A stretch of DNA of 64,000 nucleotides. It comes from JAURFX01 sp038125265 (GTDB lineage: Bacteria > Pseudomonadota > Gammaproteobacteria > Steroidobacterales > Rariloculaceae). Shown here piece after piece: positions 17,448 through 25,227 of the stretch (the first letter of the stretch is position 1; every line of letters begins with the position of its first letter). The notes under the pieces were generated by a model, which did not search any database, was not told the DNA's origin, and saw nothing but the letters and a program-made list of their open reading frames with translations. Position numbers and translations under genes: made by a program. Location: NCBI GenBank assembly GCA_038125265.1, contig JAYPDM010000002.1, forward strand, positions 27,964 through 91,963, given 5' to 3'.

Positions 17448-18071
17448 CCTGGTTATACTGAATATCTGCTTGATAATATGATTACGCTAGGACTTAGTCC
17501 AAAAGATATCAAGTATGTGCTTATCCTTCAAGGGCATCGTGATCACTATATGGGAGCACCTGCATTAAAAGAAATTTTAAATGCACAATGGGGAGCCAAT
17601 GCGGCCGATTGGGAACTGATCGAAGCGGATCTAGGTCCCTACTCGCCACCTCGAGATTTAGTCATTGAGGAAGGCGATACCCTCACCCTTGGTGAGCTTA
17701 CGATAGAATTTGAGATTACTCCCGGCCATACCCCAGGAACCACCTCAATGAGATTCCCTGTCTATGATAACGGCGTTGCGTACAACGCTTATTTTCATGG
17801 AGGAACAGCCTTGCGACTCGATGATCCTGAAATTGTGATGGAATTTATCCGAGATTGCGAAAGAATTAAAAATATTCCTAATTTGGACGTGCAGATCGTA
17901 AATCACTATGATATCCATCCGCAGGGTGCATTGAATCTTTTTGAGCGCGCTGAAGTTCTAAAAAATAGACAACCCGGGGATCCTCACCCATGGGTCGCAC
18001 CGGATGAAATTGTTAGACTGATGGATGAACTAATTGCTGGCGCTGAGGAAGTACTCGCTAATCTAGAATAA
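17448..18071 (+). CDS. MBL-fold metallo-hydrolase, C-terminal part (5' end lost in gap)
   Basis: The 207 residues after the gap carry a metallo-beta-lactamase fold: metal motif LQGHRDHYMGA, where the first His of HxHxDH is Gln, then ITPGHTPGTTSMRF with the third metal His, and a late NHYDIHPQG. A Gln at the first position is known in some class B3 enzymes (GOB type). The signal peptide and first strands are missing, so export and substrate are unknown. It ends 5 bases before the convergent merC-like gene. Confidence 0.75.
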   Translation, partial: PGYTEYLLDNMITLGLSPKDIKYVLILQGHRDHYMGAPALKEILNAQWGANAADWELIEADLGPYSPPRDLVIEEGDTLTLGELTIEFEITPGHTPGTTSMRFPVYDNGVAYNAYFHGGTALRLDDPEIVMEFIRDCERIKNIPNLDVQIVNHYDIHPQGALNLFERAEVLKNRQPGDPHPWVAPDEIVRLMDELIAGAEEVLANLE

Positions 18072-18076
18072 TAAAG

Positions 18077-18508
18077 TTAGTCATGTTTGTGATCACAGCA
18101 AACATGACTTTCTATCTCTCCGTGAACGTGATATTTGCTGACTAACTGTAAATTAGTCCAGTGCGCATAAGCTAAAAGCAAGCTTGCAATTACGCTTCCA
18201 AAAAAATCAATTGCAAAAGCTATGTCACCATGTTGGTAATAAATATAACTAAGTATGGCAAGTCCCACTATTCCTAGGCACATGGGATAGAATCGGCTGT
18301 GCTCTCGAACACCTAACACCAACCCAATGGTTGTGATGGGGAAAACGAGCCAAAAAATGATTTCATGAAAATGCTCTTCTGAGCCAAGACCAAACGATGC
18401 AATAGGAAGAAAAGCAATGATTATGGGTACCGTAAGGCAATGAACTATACAAATGGCTGAAATCCAGATCGCCAATCTATCAAAAATACTTTTATCTTTT
18501 TTGGTCAT
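18077..18508 (-). CDS. MerC-domain membrane protein
   Basis: A 143-residue inner-membrane protein with four hydrophobic segments. The first contains ISAICIVHCLTVPII, the Cys-bearing helix of MerC (C..HC), and the C-terminus has a His/Cys tail ending CCDHKHD that could bind metal. MerC proteins import Hg(II) in mer operons, but chromosomal MerC-domain proteins without merA are common and their role is unclear. The ATG at 18508 begins MTKKDKS; sequence upstream of it belongs to the amt terminator, so the longer open frame through the N run is artificial. No mer operon is present. Confidence 0.8.
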   Translation of the reverse strand: MTKKDKSIFDRLAIWISAICIVHCLTVPIIIAFLPIASFGLGSEEHFHEIIFWLVFPITTIGLVLGVREHSRFYPMCLGIVGLAILSYIYYQHGDIAFAIDFFGSVIASLLLAYAHWTNLQLVSKYHVHGEIESHVCCDHKHD

Positions 18509-18551
18509 AAAATTTATGCGAAAGCATACCTTTTTATCTTTTAAAAGGCTA

Positions 18552-18583
18552 TAAAAAAAGCGCCCCCAGCTGGTGGGGGCGCT
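18552..18583 (-). terminator. Rho-independent terminator of the amt operon
   Basis: A perfect 10-bp GC-rich stem (AGCGCCCCCA with TGGGGGCGCT, 18559-18568 and 18574-18583) with a 5-base loop, followed on the minus strand by seven T (18553-18559 region). It lies just after the 3' end of amt. On the minus strand an in-frame TGA at 18585-18583 preceded by NYVAK could be the amt stop. Confidence 0.88.
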
Positions 18584-18601
18584 CATTTCGCCACGTAGTT
18601 T

Positions 18602-18701
18602 NNNNNNNNNNNNNNNNNNNNNNNNNNNNNNNNNNNNNNNNNNNNNNNNNNNNNNNNNNNNNNNNNNNNNNNNNNNNNNNNNNNNNNNNNNNNNNNNNNN
18701 N
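18602..18701. other. Assembly gap (100 N) inside the amt 3' region
   Basis: Exactly 100 undetermined bases. It removes the C-terminal part of amt. With the first gap it isolates a ~1.15-kb segment (17448-18601), whose placement depends on scaffolding. Confidence 0.98.
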
Positions 18702-19705
18702 TGTGCAGAGATAGCACCCACAGGGTCATCAAGTTTAAGCGTCTTATCAAAGAAAATAATTGATAAGTAAACTAAAATACCACCAGCCACACCAATTAAC
18801 GTAGCTGCCCCAGCACTCGGTGCGCTCGGACCGGCTGTAATCGCAACTAAACCTGCTATGGCACCGTTCATCGCCATGGTAACATCCATCTTTCCTGTTC
18901 TGAAAAGGCTCATTAGAATCGCAGCAACAACGCCACCTGATGCAGCCATGTTGGTATTTAAGAATACTTGGCTGACAGCAATAGCTGAGGCCTCATTACT
19001 GACTACTAATTCAGAACCACCATTGAATCCAAACCATCCTAGCCAGAGTATCCATACTCCCAATGCTGCTAGTGGAATATTTGATCCGGGTAGAGGATTT
19101 GACCTTCCATCTGCTGAAAACTTAGCTTTTCTGGGTCCTAGGACCAAAACGACTGCCAAGGCTGCAGCTGCACCGGCTAGATGCACGGTTCCTGATCCAG
19201 CATAGTCAGAGTAACCCATCGTGCTTAGGAAGCCACCACCCCAGTTCCAGTAGCCCTGGATAGGATAGATAAATCCAGTCATCACAACTGCAAATAAGAA
19301 AAAGGGTAAAAGTTTCATTCTGCCCGCTACCGCACCAGAGACTATTGACATCGCGGTTGCAACGAACACGACCTGAAAGAAGAAGTCGGCTTGCTGGGAA
19401 TAATCCATTCCATATTCCATACCGATTTCTTCAAGGGGTAGCGCTGTTGACAGTCCTAGTGAGGTACCAAAGGCTGGAAGTATACCCTCAATGTATGCTC
19501 CCGCAGGGTACATCAAAACAAACCCACAAACTAAATACATAATGCATGCAATTGCATACAAGCCGATATTTTTTGTCACGATTTCAGATACATCTTTCTT
19601 TTGTACTAAGCCCGCCTCTAGCATGGTGAACCCTGCCGCCATAAACATGACAAGGGCTCCACAAAGTACTGCGTAAAGAGTATCTAGTGAAAATGCAATT
19701 TCCAT
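18702..19705 (-). CDS. amt: Ammonium transporter (3' end lost in gap)
   Basis: Inner-membrane ammonium channel; about 334 residues are visible of a usual 400-450. It has the Amt features ALVMFMAAGFTMLEAG, QGYWNWGGGFLSTMGYSDYAGSGTVHLAGA with the signature Asp and the pore His, GWFGFNGGS and MAMNGAIAGLVAITAG. No cleaved signal is obvious. It follows glnK by 12 bases with an AGGAG ribosome site, the standard pair in which GlnK plugs Amt. Probably transcribed from the sigma-54 promoter before torF. Confidence 0.93.
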
Positions 19706-19717
19706 AATTTTCTCCTA

Positions 19718-20056
19718 TTAAAGTGCTTGATCGCCTGACTCACCGGTACGTATTCTTGTAACTTCTTTAAGCTCAGTTACAAATACCTTACCGTCGCCGA
19801 TTGATCCAGTTTTTGCCGCTGTAACGATAGCTTCGACTACTTGATCAGCCGAGGCGTCAGAGACTGCAACTTCTATTTTTGTCTTTGGTACAAAATCAAC
19901 TGTGTATTCAGCACCACGATAGAGTTCTGTATGACCCTTTTGTCTTCCAAAACCTTTCACCTCTGAAACCGTCATACCATCGACACCTGCTTCAGCAAGG
20001 GCTTGACGAACGTCTTCTAGCTTAAAGGGCTTTATAACCGCTGTTATTAATTTCAT
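19718..20056 (-). CDS. glnK: Nitrogen regulatory protein P-II (GlnK type)
   Basis: A 112-residue PII signalling protein: MKLITAVIKPFKLEDVRQAL at the N-terminus, T-loop GRQKGHTELYRGAEYTVDF with Tyr51 as uridylylation site, and the C-terminal GDGKVFV and IRTGE motifs. It senses ATP/ADP and 2-oxoglutarate and controls Amt. I take the ATG at 20056, which has an AGGAGAAATATT ribosome site and gives the exact family length; an upstream in-frame ATG at 20098 adds a 14-residue tail that overlaps torF. Linkage to amt favours GlnK over GlnB. Confidence 0.95.
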   Translation of the reverse strand: MKLITAVIKPFKLEDVRQALAEAGVDGMTVSEVKGFGRQKGHTELYRGAEYTVDFVPKTKIEVAVSDASADQVVEAIVTAAKTGSIGDGKVFVTELKEVTRIRTGESGDQAL

Positions 20057-20075
20057 AATATTTCTCCTATGAGTC

Positions 20076-20666
20076 TTACCAAGATGTTCCAATACCAAAG
20101 ACTATGCCTTCCTCGCTATCATCAAGACCGATCACAAGAGCAATAAATGCATCGATGCCGCTTAAATCAAAGCTGTATGATGGTTCAAGGTATGCATTGC
20201 CACCGTCATGTGAATGATAGACAATGCCAAATCCATTCTCAGCGGCGTAGCTTAATGACGTGTAGGCATAATCAGCAGGCTCGCCGAATCCATCCCAGGT
20301 GCCATCCGCATAATCTAGAGCAAATGCACCGTAAGAAAGTCCAAGGTTAATTTCTTCATAGGTATCATCAAAGTCGCCGGTATAGTAATACCCAGTAAAT
20401 CCAGCACTCAGGCCAAGGTCTCCAAAAGACGTACCAAATCCTGCGTAAAGATCTACTTCCAACCCGTCACCAACATCTGCAGCCCAAGTACCAGCATAAA
20501 GTCCACCGGACTCTAGATCTACGCCTGCAGAGGCAGATGATCCAGCTTGGAAAATACCTCTAAAAAAGTAATCACTGACCCAACCTGCATTTGCAGACAA
20601 TTGCGCATTAGCTGCCATGGGGGTGATAAATAAAGTAATAATTAATGTTTTAAAAAGATTTTTCAT
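20076..20666 (-). CDS. TorF family putative outer-membrane porin
   Basis: A 196-residue exported protein. Signal peptide (TLIITLFITPMAANAQ) followed by alternating short strands rich in Gly, Tyr and Asp (NAGWVSDYFFRGIFQ..., GLYAGTWAADVG, LEVDLYAGFG), ending FGIGTSW with a terminal aromatic residue, all typical of a small beta-barrel. The start WVSDYFFRG is the TIGR02001/TorF signature. TorF genes often precede glnK-amt, as here, and the product is likely a porin induced under nitrogen limitation. Start at 20666 follows GGAGTAACT; the longer frame from 20705 begins inside the promoter. Confidence 0.82.
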   Translation of the reverse strand: MKNLFKTLIITLFITPMAANAQLSANAGWVSDYFFRGIFQAGSSASAGVDLESGGLYAGTWAADVGDGLEVDLYAGFGTSFGDLGLSAGFTGYYYTGDFDDTYEEINLGLSYGAFALDYADGTWDGFGEPADYAYTSLSYAAENGFGIVYHSHDGGNAYLEPSYSFDLSGIDAFIALVIGLDDSEEGIVFGIGTSW

Positions 20667-20700
20667 AGTTACTCCATAAAATTGTTCATACTTAAGTACA

Positions 20701-20717
20701 TGCAATTACCATGCCAA
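20701..20717 (-). promoter_or_regulatory. Sigma-54 (RpoN) promoter of torF-glnK-amt
   Basis: On the minus strand TTGGCATG-GTAA-TTGCA matches the -24/-12 consensus TTGGCACG-N4-TTGCW with one mismatch (T for C) and exact spacing. Transcription would start about 12 bases later, near 20690, leaving a short leader before the torF ATG at 20666. Nitrogen-limited expression through NtrC is implied by the palindrome about 80-90 bases upstream. Confidence 0.8.
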
Positions 20718-20791
20718 AAATTGATAATTTCATATAATTCAATAACTTATATATAATTTTTACTTCTGATATCCGCTTAATTTCACAACCC

Positions 20792-20810
20792 TTGCACTCT
20801 CCTAGTGCAA
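20792..20810. promoter_or_regulatory. NtrC-type enhancer palindrome
   Basis: TTGCACT-CTCCT-AGTGCAA is a perfect 7-bp inverted repeat with 5-base spacer and fits the NtrC pattern GCAC-N7-GTGC. It lies about 80 bases upstream of the sigma-54 element, an appropriate enhancer distance, and 55 bases before the divergent mscS start. Confidence 0.72.
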
Positions 20811-20864
20811 ATATGTATTTTTAGGCTTAGAGTAAATAAATCGGTATAATTTGAATCCTTAAAT

Positions 20865-21965
20865 ATGGAAGAAGTGCAAAATAACCCCATCAACCTCGTA
20901 GCAAATCAAAGCATTGAATGGTTTACCTCGCTTATACCTAATGCCTGGATTCAAGGCTTTATCATAATCCTAATCGCGATTCTTTTAGCTTGGCTTATCG
21001 AGCGGATTATTAATGTTATTGCTAAACCTTTGTTTAAAAGACAATTTAATGATGGATCAACAAAGCTGGTTGAAACTTTCAAAAGACCTATATTCCTAAC
21101 GCTCCTTTTGATTATCAGTTCAATTATGTTGCCTACTACAACCCTACCAATAAATGCTACTGGATTATATTTTTCAGTATTAGGTACCTTAACCACGATT
21201 TTTTGGTTTATTTTTACAGTCAATCTAACTCGCTCTTTTTTAATTATCGCTGGAGAAACTCGTGGGAAATATGATTTTATCCAACCTCACACTGTGCCTC
21301 TATTTGATAATTCAGCAAAAATTATTTTATTTCTTGCATCAGTATATTTTGTGTTTCTCTCATGGGGGATTAATGTCAGTGCATTGCTTGCCTCTGCAGG
21401 TATCGTGGGTCTGGCCTTATCCTTAGGCGCGCAAAGCACACTTGCCAATATATTTGGAGGTATGTCTATCTTGGCGGACACTCCTTACAAGGTTGGAGAT
21501 TATATTAATCTTGATACTGGAGAGCGTGGTGAGGTCACGAATATTGGATTGAGGAGCACACGTATACTTACCAGAGATGATGTTGAAATTAGTGTGCCCA
21601 ATAATGTCATGAGCAATGCCAAAATCATCAATGAGAGCGGAGGCCCCTACACTAAGTTTAGAATTAGAATCGCAGTTGGTGTTGCTTACGGTTCTGATAT
21701 AGATCTTGTCGAAAAGATTTTGGTCCAATGTGCCAAAGACCATAATGAAATTTGTATATCACCAGAACCCAGGGTTAGGTTTAGAAAGTTTGGTCCCTCT
21801 AGTTTAGATTTTGAGTTACTTGCATGGTGCGAACAACCAGCTCTTAGAGGAAAAAACGAGCATGAACTTAATACTATGATTTATCGAGCTTTTAATGAGA
21901 ATGAAATAAAAATTCCTTTCCCGCAACAAGAGATTCATCTTCATCATATTAAGGATAATAATTAA
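20865..21965 (+). CDS. MscS-family small-conductance mechanosensitive channel
   Basis: Inner-membrane channel of 366 residues that would release solutes on hypo-osmotic shock. About five hydrophobic segments precede the pore helix LLASAGIVGLALSLGAQSTLANIFGG, the MscS TM3 with its Gly/Ala packing. The beta domain follows (YKVGDYINL, GERGEVTNIGLRSTRILTRDDVEISVPNN) and the C-terminal domain ends IPFPQQEIHLH. Divergent from the nitrogen operon. The small downstream gene starts 1 base after its stop. Confidence 0.9.
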   Translation: MEEVQNNPINLVANQSIEWFTSLIPNAWIQGFIIILIAILLAWLIERIINVIAKPLFKRQFNDGSTKLVETFKRPIFLTLLLIISSIMLPTTTLPINATGLYFSVLGTLTTIFWFIFTVNLTRSFLIIAGETRGKYDFIQPHTVPLFDNSAKIILFLASVYFVFLSWGINVSALLASAGIVGLALSLGAQSTLANIFGGMSILADTPYKVGDYINLDTGERGEVTNIGLRSTRILTRDDVEISVPNNVMSNAKIINESGGPYTKFRIRIAVGVAYGSDIDLVEKILVQCAKDHNEICISPEPRVRFRKFGPSSLDFELLAWCEQPALRGKNEHELNTMIYRAFNENEIKIPFPQQEIHLHHIKDNN

Positions 21966-21966
21966 T

Positions 21967-22209
21967 ATGATTAGCAATCAGCATAATCTCTCAAAGGAAG
22001 TTCAGTCTTCAGGAAAATTTGGCATCAAGTTTAGTCTTTACAGTGAGGATACCTTTAATCTAATACTAGGAAAGGGCTGGTCATCTTATCGATGGTATGA
22101 CTCTGAAAAAGAGAGAGATAAAGCACTCATTGAGCTTCGAAGAGAGCACGAATACTCAAGATTGGGTGATAAGCCTAGAATCTTTTTAGAGCCTGTAAGT
22201 TCTGATTAA
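21967..22209 (+). CDS. Small conserved-looking protein of unknown function
   Basis: An 80-residue soluble, charged protein with no recognised domain. It has a central FGIKFSLYSEDTFNLILGKGWSS-like core (aromatic and Gly-rich) and a helical KERDKALIELRREHEYSR segment. It begins one base after the mscS stop, suggesting coupling, and its stop is shared tail-to-tail with proA (TTAA). I do not recognise it. Confidence 0.6.
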   Translation: MISNQHNLSKEVQSSGKFGIKFSLYSEDTFNLILGKGWSSYRWYDSEKERDKALIELRREHEYSRLGDKPRIFLEPVSSD

Positions 22210-23480
22210 GGCCTAATTTGACCGCTTCCTGAAACTTGATATTTATAACTCACTAGCTGCGCGGCGCCAACGGGACCCCTGGCATGAATTTTCCCAGTCG
22301 CAATTCCGATTTCTGCCCCAAGTCCAAATTCGCCTCCATCAGCGAACTGCGTTGAGACATTATGCATAAGTATCGCGCTATCGATATTATTAAAAAATAC
22401 CTCGGCGCACTCTTTTGATGAGGAAATAATACACTCAGTATGACCAGATCCAAATTGACAAATATGATCAACTGCTTCCTCTATGCTATCGACAGACTTG
22501 ATGGCAATGATAGGAGATAAAAATTCTTTACCCCAATCTGATTCACTCGCAATTTGGCATCCATCCGCATAGGGAGCAATTTTTTTATCCGCTCTCACCT
22601 CGCAACCAGCTTCCATCAAAGATCTGGTAATTGCTGGAGCATGCGAAGCAATAACATCTTGATGTATTAATACGGTCTCGGTAGCACCACATATACCCGT
22701 TCTTCTCATTTTGGCGTTTAATATAATTGAAACTGACATTTCAAGCTCAGCATCCGAGTGAACATAGGTATGGCAAATACCCTCAAGATGTCCCATCACC
22801 GGCACTTTTGCATTCTCTTGAACTGATGCAATAAGCGACTTGCCTCCCCTAGGTATAATCACATCAATGAATGAAACCATATCCTTGAGCATCATCTCAA
22901 CCGCCGATCTATCTTGTGTTGGAATTAATTGGATAGCCTTTTCGGGAATTCCACTCGCAACTAATCCTTTCATCATAGCGATTAGGATTGCCTGATTACT
23001 ATGCACTGCCTCAGAACCGCCCCTTAAAATTACGGCATTGCCACTTTTTAAACATAAAATTCCCGCATCAGCAGTAACGTTCGGACGACTTTCATAAATT
23101 ATCCCGATCACACCAAGCGGAACAGTGACTTTTGAAATTTTCATGCCATTAGGCCTGTCCCATGAATCAAGCGTTTTGCCAACCGGATCATCCATATCAG
23201 CAATCGTCTCCAAGCTTGTAACTATGCTATTAATTCTCTCCTCGTTAAGCATTAATCGATCAATGTTTGATTCTGATAACCCTTTTTGTTTTGCATTCTC
23301 AAGATCAAGCAGATTGGCAGAGATAATTTCAGAGGTTGCATCCTTTATGGTCATGGCTGCAGCTTTGATAGCTCTTTTTTTGGTTGCACTATCAATTCTT
23401 GCAAGTTTTTGCACTGCTGACTTTGCATCATTACCAATTTTAAAAATTAATTTTTTAAGGTCTTCTGTCATATCATCCAA
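22206..23480 (-). CDS. proA: Gamma-glutamyl phosphate reductase
   Basis: Second step of proline synthesis, reducing glutamyl 5-phosphate to glutamate semialdehyde with NADPH. The 424-residue length is standard. Aldehyde dehydrogenase-fold motifs: VPLGVIGIIYESRPNVTADA, LCLKSGNAVILRGGSEA, VPVMGHLEGICHTYV, and RRTGICGATETVL with the catalytic Cys. It overlaps the end of proB by 8 bases; the ATG at 23480 or 23471 may be used. Confidence 0.96.
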   Translation of the reverse strand: MDDMTEDLKKLIFKIGNDAKSAVQKLARIDSATKKRAIKAAAMTIKDATSEIISANLLDLENAKQKGLSESNIDRLMLNEERINSIVTSLETIADMDDPVGKTLDSWDRPNGMKISKVTVPLGVIGIIYESRPNVTADAGILCLKSGNAVILRGGSEAVHSNQAILIAMMKGLVASGIPEKAIQLIPTQDRSAVEMMLKDMVSFIDVIIPRGGKSLIASVQENAKVPVMGHLEGICHTYVHSDAELEMSVSIILNAKMRRTGICGATETVLIHQDVIASHAPAITRSLMEAGCEVRADKKIAPYADGCQIASESDWGKEFLSPIIAIKSVDSIEEAVDHICQFGSGHTECIISSSKECAEVFFNNIDSAILMHNVSTQFADGGEFGLGAEIGIATGKIHARGPVGAAQLVSYKYQVSGSGQIRP

Positions 23481-24600
23481 TGATTGCTAGGTTATCCCGA
23501 TGGATTACTTCACTGTTAGCTGCAAAACCAAGTATGGAGTGTATTGCACTTGTTTGCTGGCCCTTTATTTTTTTTAGATCTGCAATTGAATAGGAAGTAA
23601 TCCCACGCGCAATGATTTGTCCATGATCATTGATTATGTTTACAATTGCACCTTTATCAAAGGAGCCATTGCAATCTAAAATACCGCTGGGCAGTAAACT
23701 TTTCCCATTCTGTAATGCATGCCATGCACCTTCATCTATCCTTACTTCTCCCTTAATATTTATGGCAGAAAGTATCCATTGTTTCTTAGCTCGCAATGGG
23801 GTGGTATTTGCCTTAAAAAGTGTGCATTCTCCTCCATTTAATAAAGCTGATAAGGGAAATTCGGAACGACCATCTGCAATGATCATATGCACCCCAGATT
23901 GTGTAGCAATTTTTGCAGCATCAATTTTGGTTTTCATGCCCCCTGCACTGCCTTTCGTTTTTTGAGCCAAAACAAGATTCTCTATATCTTGGTCTATCCT
24001 ATTTATCTCGCTAATTATTTTATCCTCGTTTAGCTGTCCATTCTCAATCAAGCATAGGCCTTTAATATTCGAAAAGAGGACTAATATGTCAGCAGAGATC
24101 ATCTGAGCTACTTTAGCTGCAAGTCGATCATTATCACCAAATTTAATCTCTTCCGTTGCCACCGTATCATTCTCATTAATGACAGGAATAGCATTTTCAC
24201 TAAGTAGCTTACTCATCGTATTTAGGGAATTTAAATGCCTTCTCCTATTATCACAATCATCAGACGTCAAAAGTACTTGTGCAGTCGGTATGTCTGCGTC
24301 ATCAAGTATTGACTTAAAAGCACCTATTAACTCTATCTGTCCAATAGATGCTGCCGCTTGTAATAAGTTTAGATCATGATCGTCTCTCTCTTTATTTAAT
24401 TTTCTTAGGCCAAAATTTATTGCCCCTGATGCAACGATAATAATTTCTTTATTTTGCTTTTTGAGCAATAGAACATCTTGGCAAAAGGATTGGAGCCATT
24501 TTTGATTAAACTTATTCGCTTCATCAAAAAATAACGCACTGCCTAATTTGATGACTATACGCCCAGAGGCATTCAAATAATCAGAAGCTTTGTTAATCAT
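23473..24600 (-). CDS. proB: Glutamate 5-kinase with PUA domain
   Basis: First step of proline synthesis. The amino acid kinase domain (about 1-260) shows RIVIKLGSALF, VASGAINFG, NENDTVATEEIKFGDNDRLAA and KTKGSAGGMKTKIDAA. The C-terminal PUA domain (about 280-375) contains GKSLLPSGI and GIAxYS-like ARGITSYS. Length 375 matches full E. coli-type ProB. Feedback inhibition by proline is expected for the family. It precedes proA in an operon and follows ilvH by 12 bases. Confidence 0.96.
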   Translation of the reverse strand: MINKASDYLNASGRIVIKLGSALFFDEANKFNQKWLQSFCQDVLLLKKQNKEIIIVASGAINFGLRKLNKERDDHDLNLLQAAASIGQIELIGAFKSILDDADIPTAQVLLTSDDCDNRRRHLNSLNTMSKLLSENAIPVINENDTVATEEIKFGDNDRLAAKVAQMISADILVLFSNIKGLCLIENGQLNEDKIISEINRIDQDIENLVLAQKTKGSAGGMKTKIDAAKIATQSGVHMIIADGRSEFPLSALLNGGECTLFKANTTPLRAKKQWILSAINIKGEVRIDEGAWHALQNGKSLLPSGILDCNGSFDKGAIVNIINDHGQIIARGITSYSIADLKKIKGQQTSAIHSILGFAANSEVIHRDNLAIIG

Positions 24601-24612
24601 GCTTTTAGACCA

Positions 24613-25113
24613 TCAGGAGTTTTTTTGAAGTAATGGCTTACCCTTTGCAATGGCTAATGCTCCACTTCTCACAATACTATCAATTGGTATTTTTGCTGTA
24701 ATGGCTCTGATGAATTCATCAACTTTTTCACTTGAAGAAATAATCTCGAGTGTATAGAAATTATCTTTTTCCGATAATATTGAAGCGCCATAGTTATCCA
24801 TCAATAAGCTCAAGTTATCATTAGATATTGAGCCGACTTCGATTTTAATGAGTGCAAACTCTCGTTCATGGTAATCATCATCAGTCATATCAATAATGCT
24901 GATAACATCAATTAACTTTCTGGTCTGCTTGATTATTTGATCGAGAATGTCTTGGGAACCGAAAGTAACCAGAGTGATTCTTGATACACTTTGATCATCT
25001 GTGGGTGCGACACTTAAACTATCAATGTTATAGGCGCGACTGGAGAATAAATTAGCAACTCGTGCTAATGCTCCTGCCTCGTTTCTAATCAATATCGATA
25101 TAATATTTCTCAC
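24613..25113 (-). CDS. ilvH: Acetolactate synthase small regulatory subunit
   Basis: Regulatory subunit of AHAS, 166 residues. N-terminal ACT domain (MRNIISILIRNEAGALARVANLFSSRAYNIDSL by position 1-33) and a second ACT-like C-terminal half as in IlvH. It would confer valine feedback on the catalytic subunit. Unusually it is divergent from ilvI, with proB and proA downstream in its own transcription unit, rather than following ilvI on the same strand. Confidence 0.94.
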   Translation of the reverse strand: MRNIISILIRNEAGALARVANLFSSRAYNIDSLSVAPTDDQSVSRITLVTFGSQDILDQIIKQTRKLIDVISIIDMTDDDYHEREFALIKIEVGSISNDNLSLLMDNYGASILSEKDNFYTLEIISSSEKVDEFIRAITAKIPIDSIVRSGALAIAKGKPLLQKNS

Positions 25114-25227
25114 AGCCGTATTTTACCTGCATATCCTAAAAATTAATAATCAGCATCTTTTTCCGATTTAGTCTTTATATCTAAACAAAGACTTGATTTA
25201 ATATGGGATTAAATTTGGATATTAAAT
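25114..25227. promoter_or_regulatory. Divergent ilvH / ilvI promoter region
   Basis: A 114-base AT-rich spacer between two divergent start codons. It must hold both promoters, and a single regulator could coordinate the two AHAS subunits. I see no clear terminator or attenuator. A tiny frame starting at 25203 runs into ilvI but has no ribosome site. Confidence 0.5.

Noticed and set aside
18077..18508. Mercury resistance operon
   Set aside because: Only a MerC-domain protein is present; merR, merT, merP and merA are absent.
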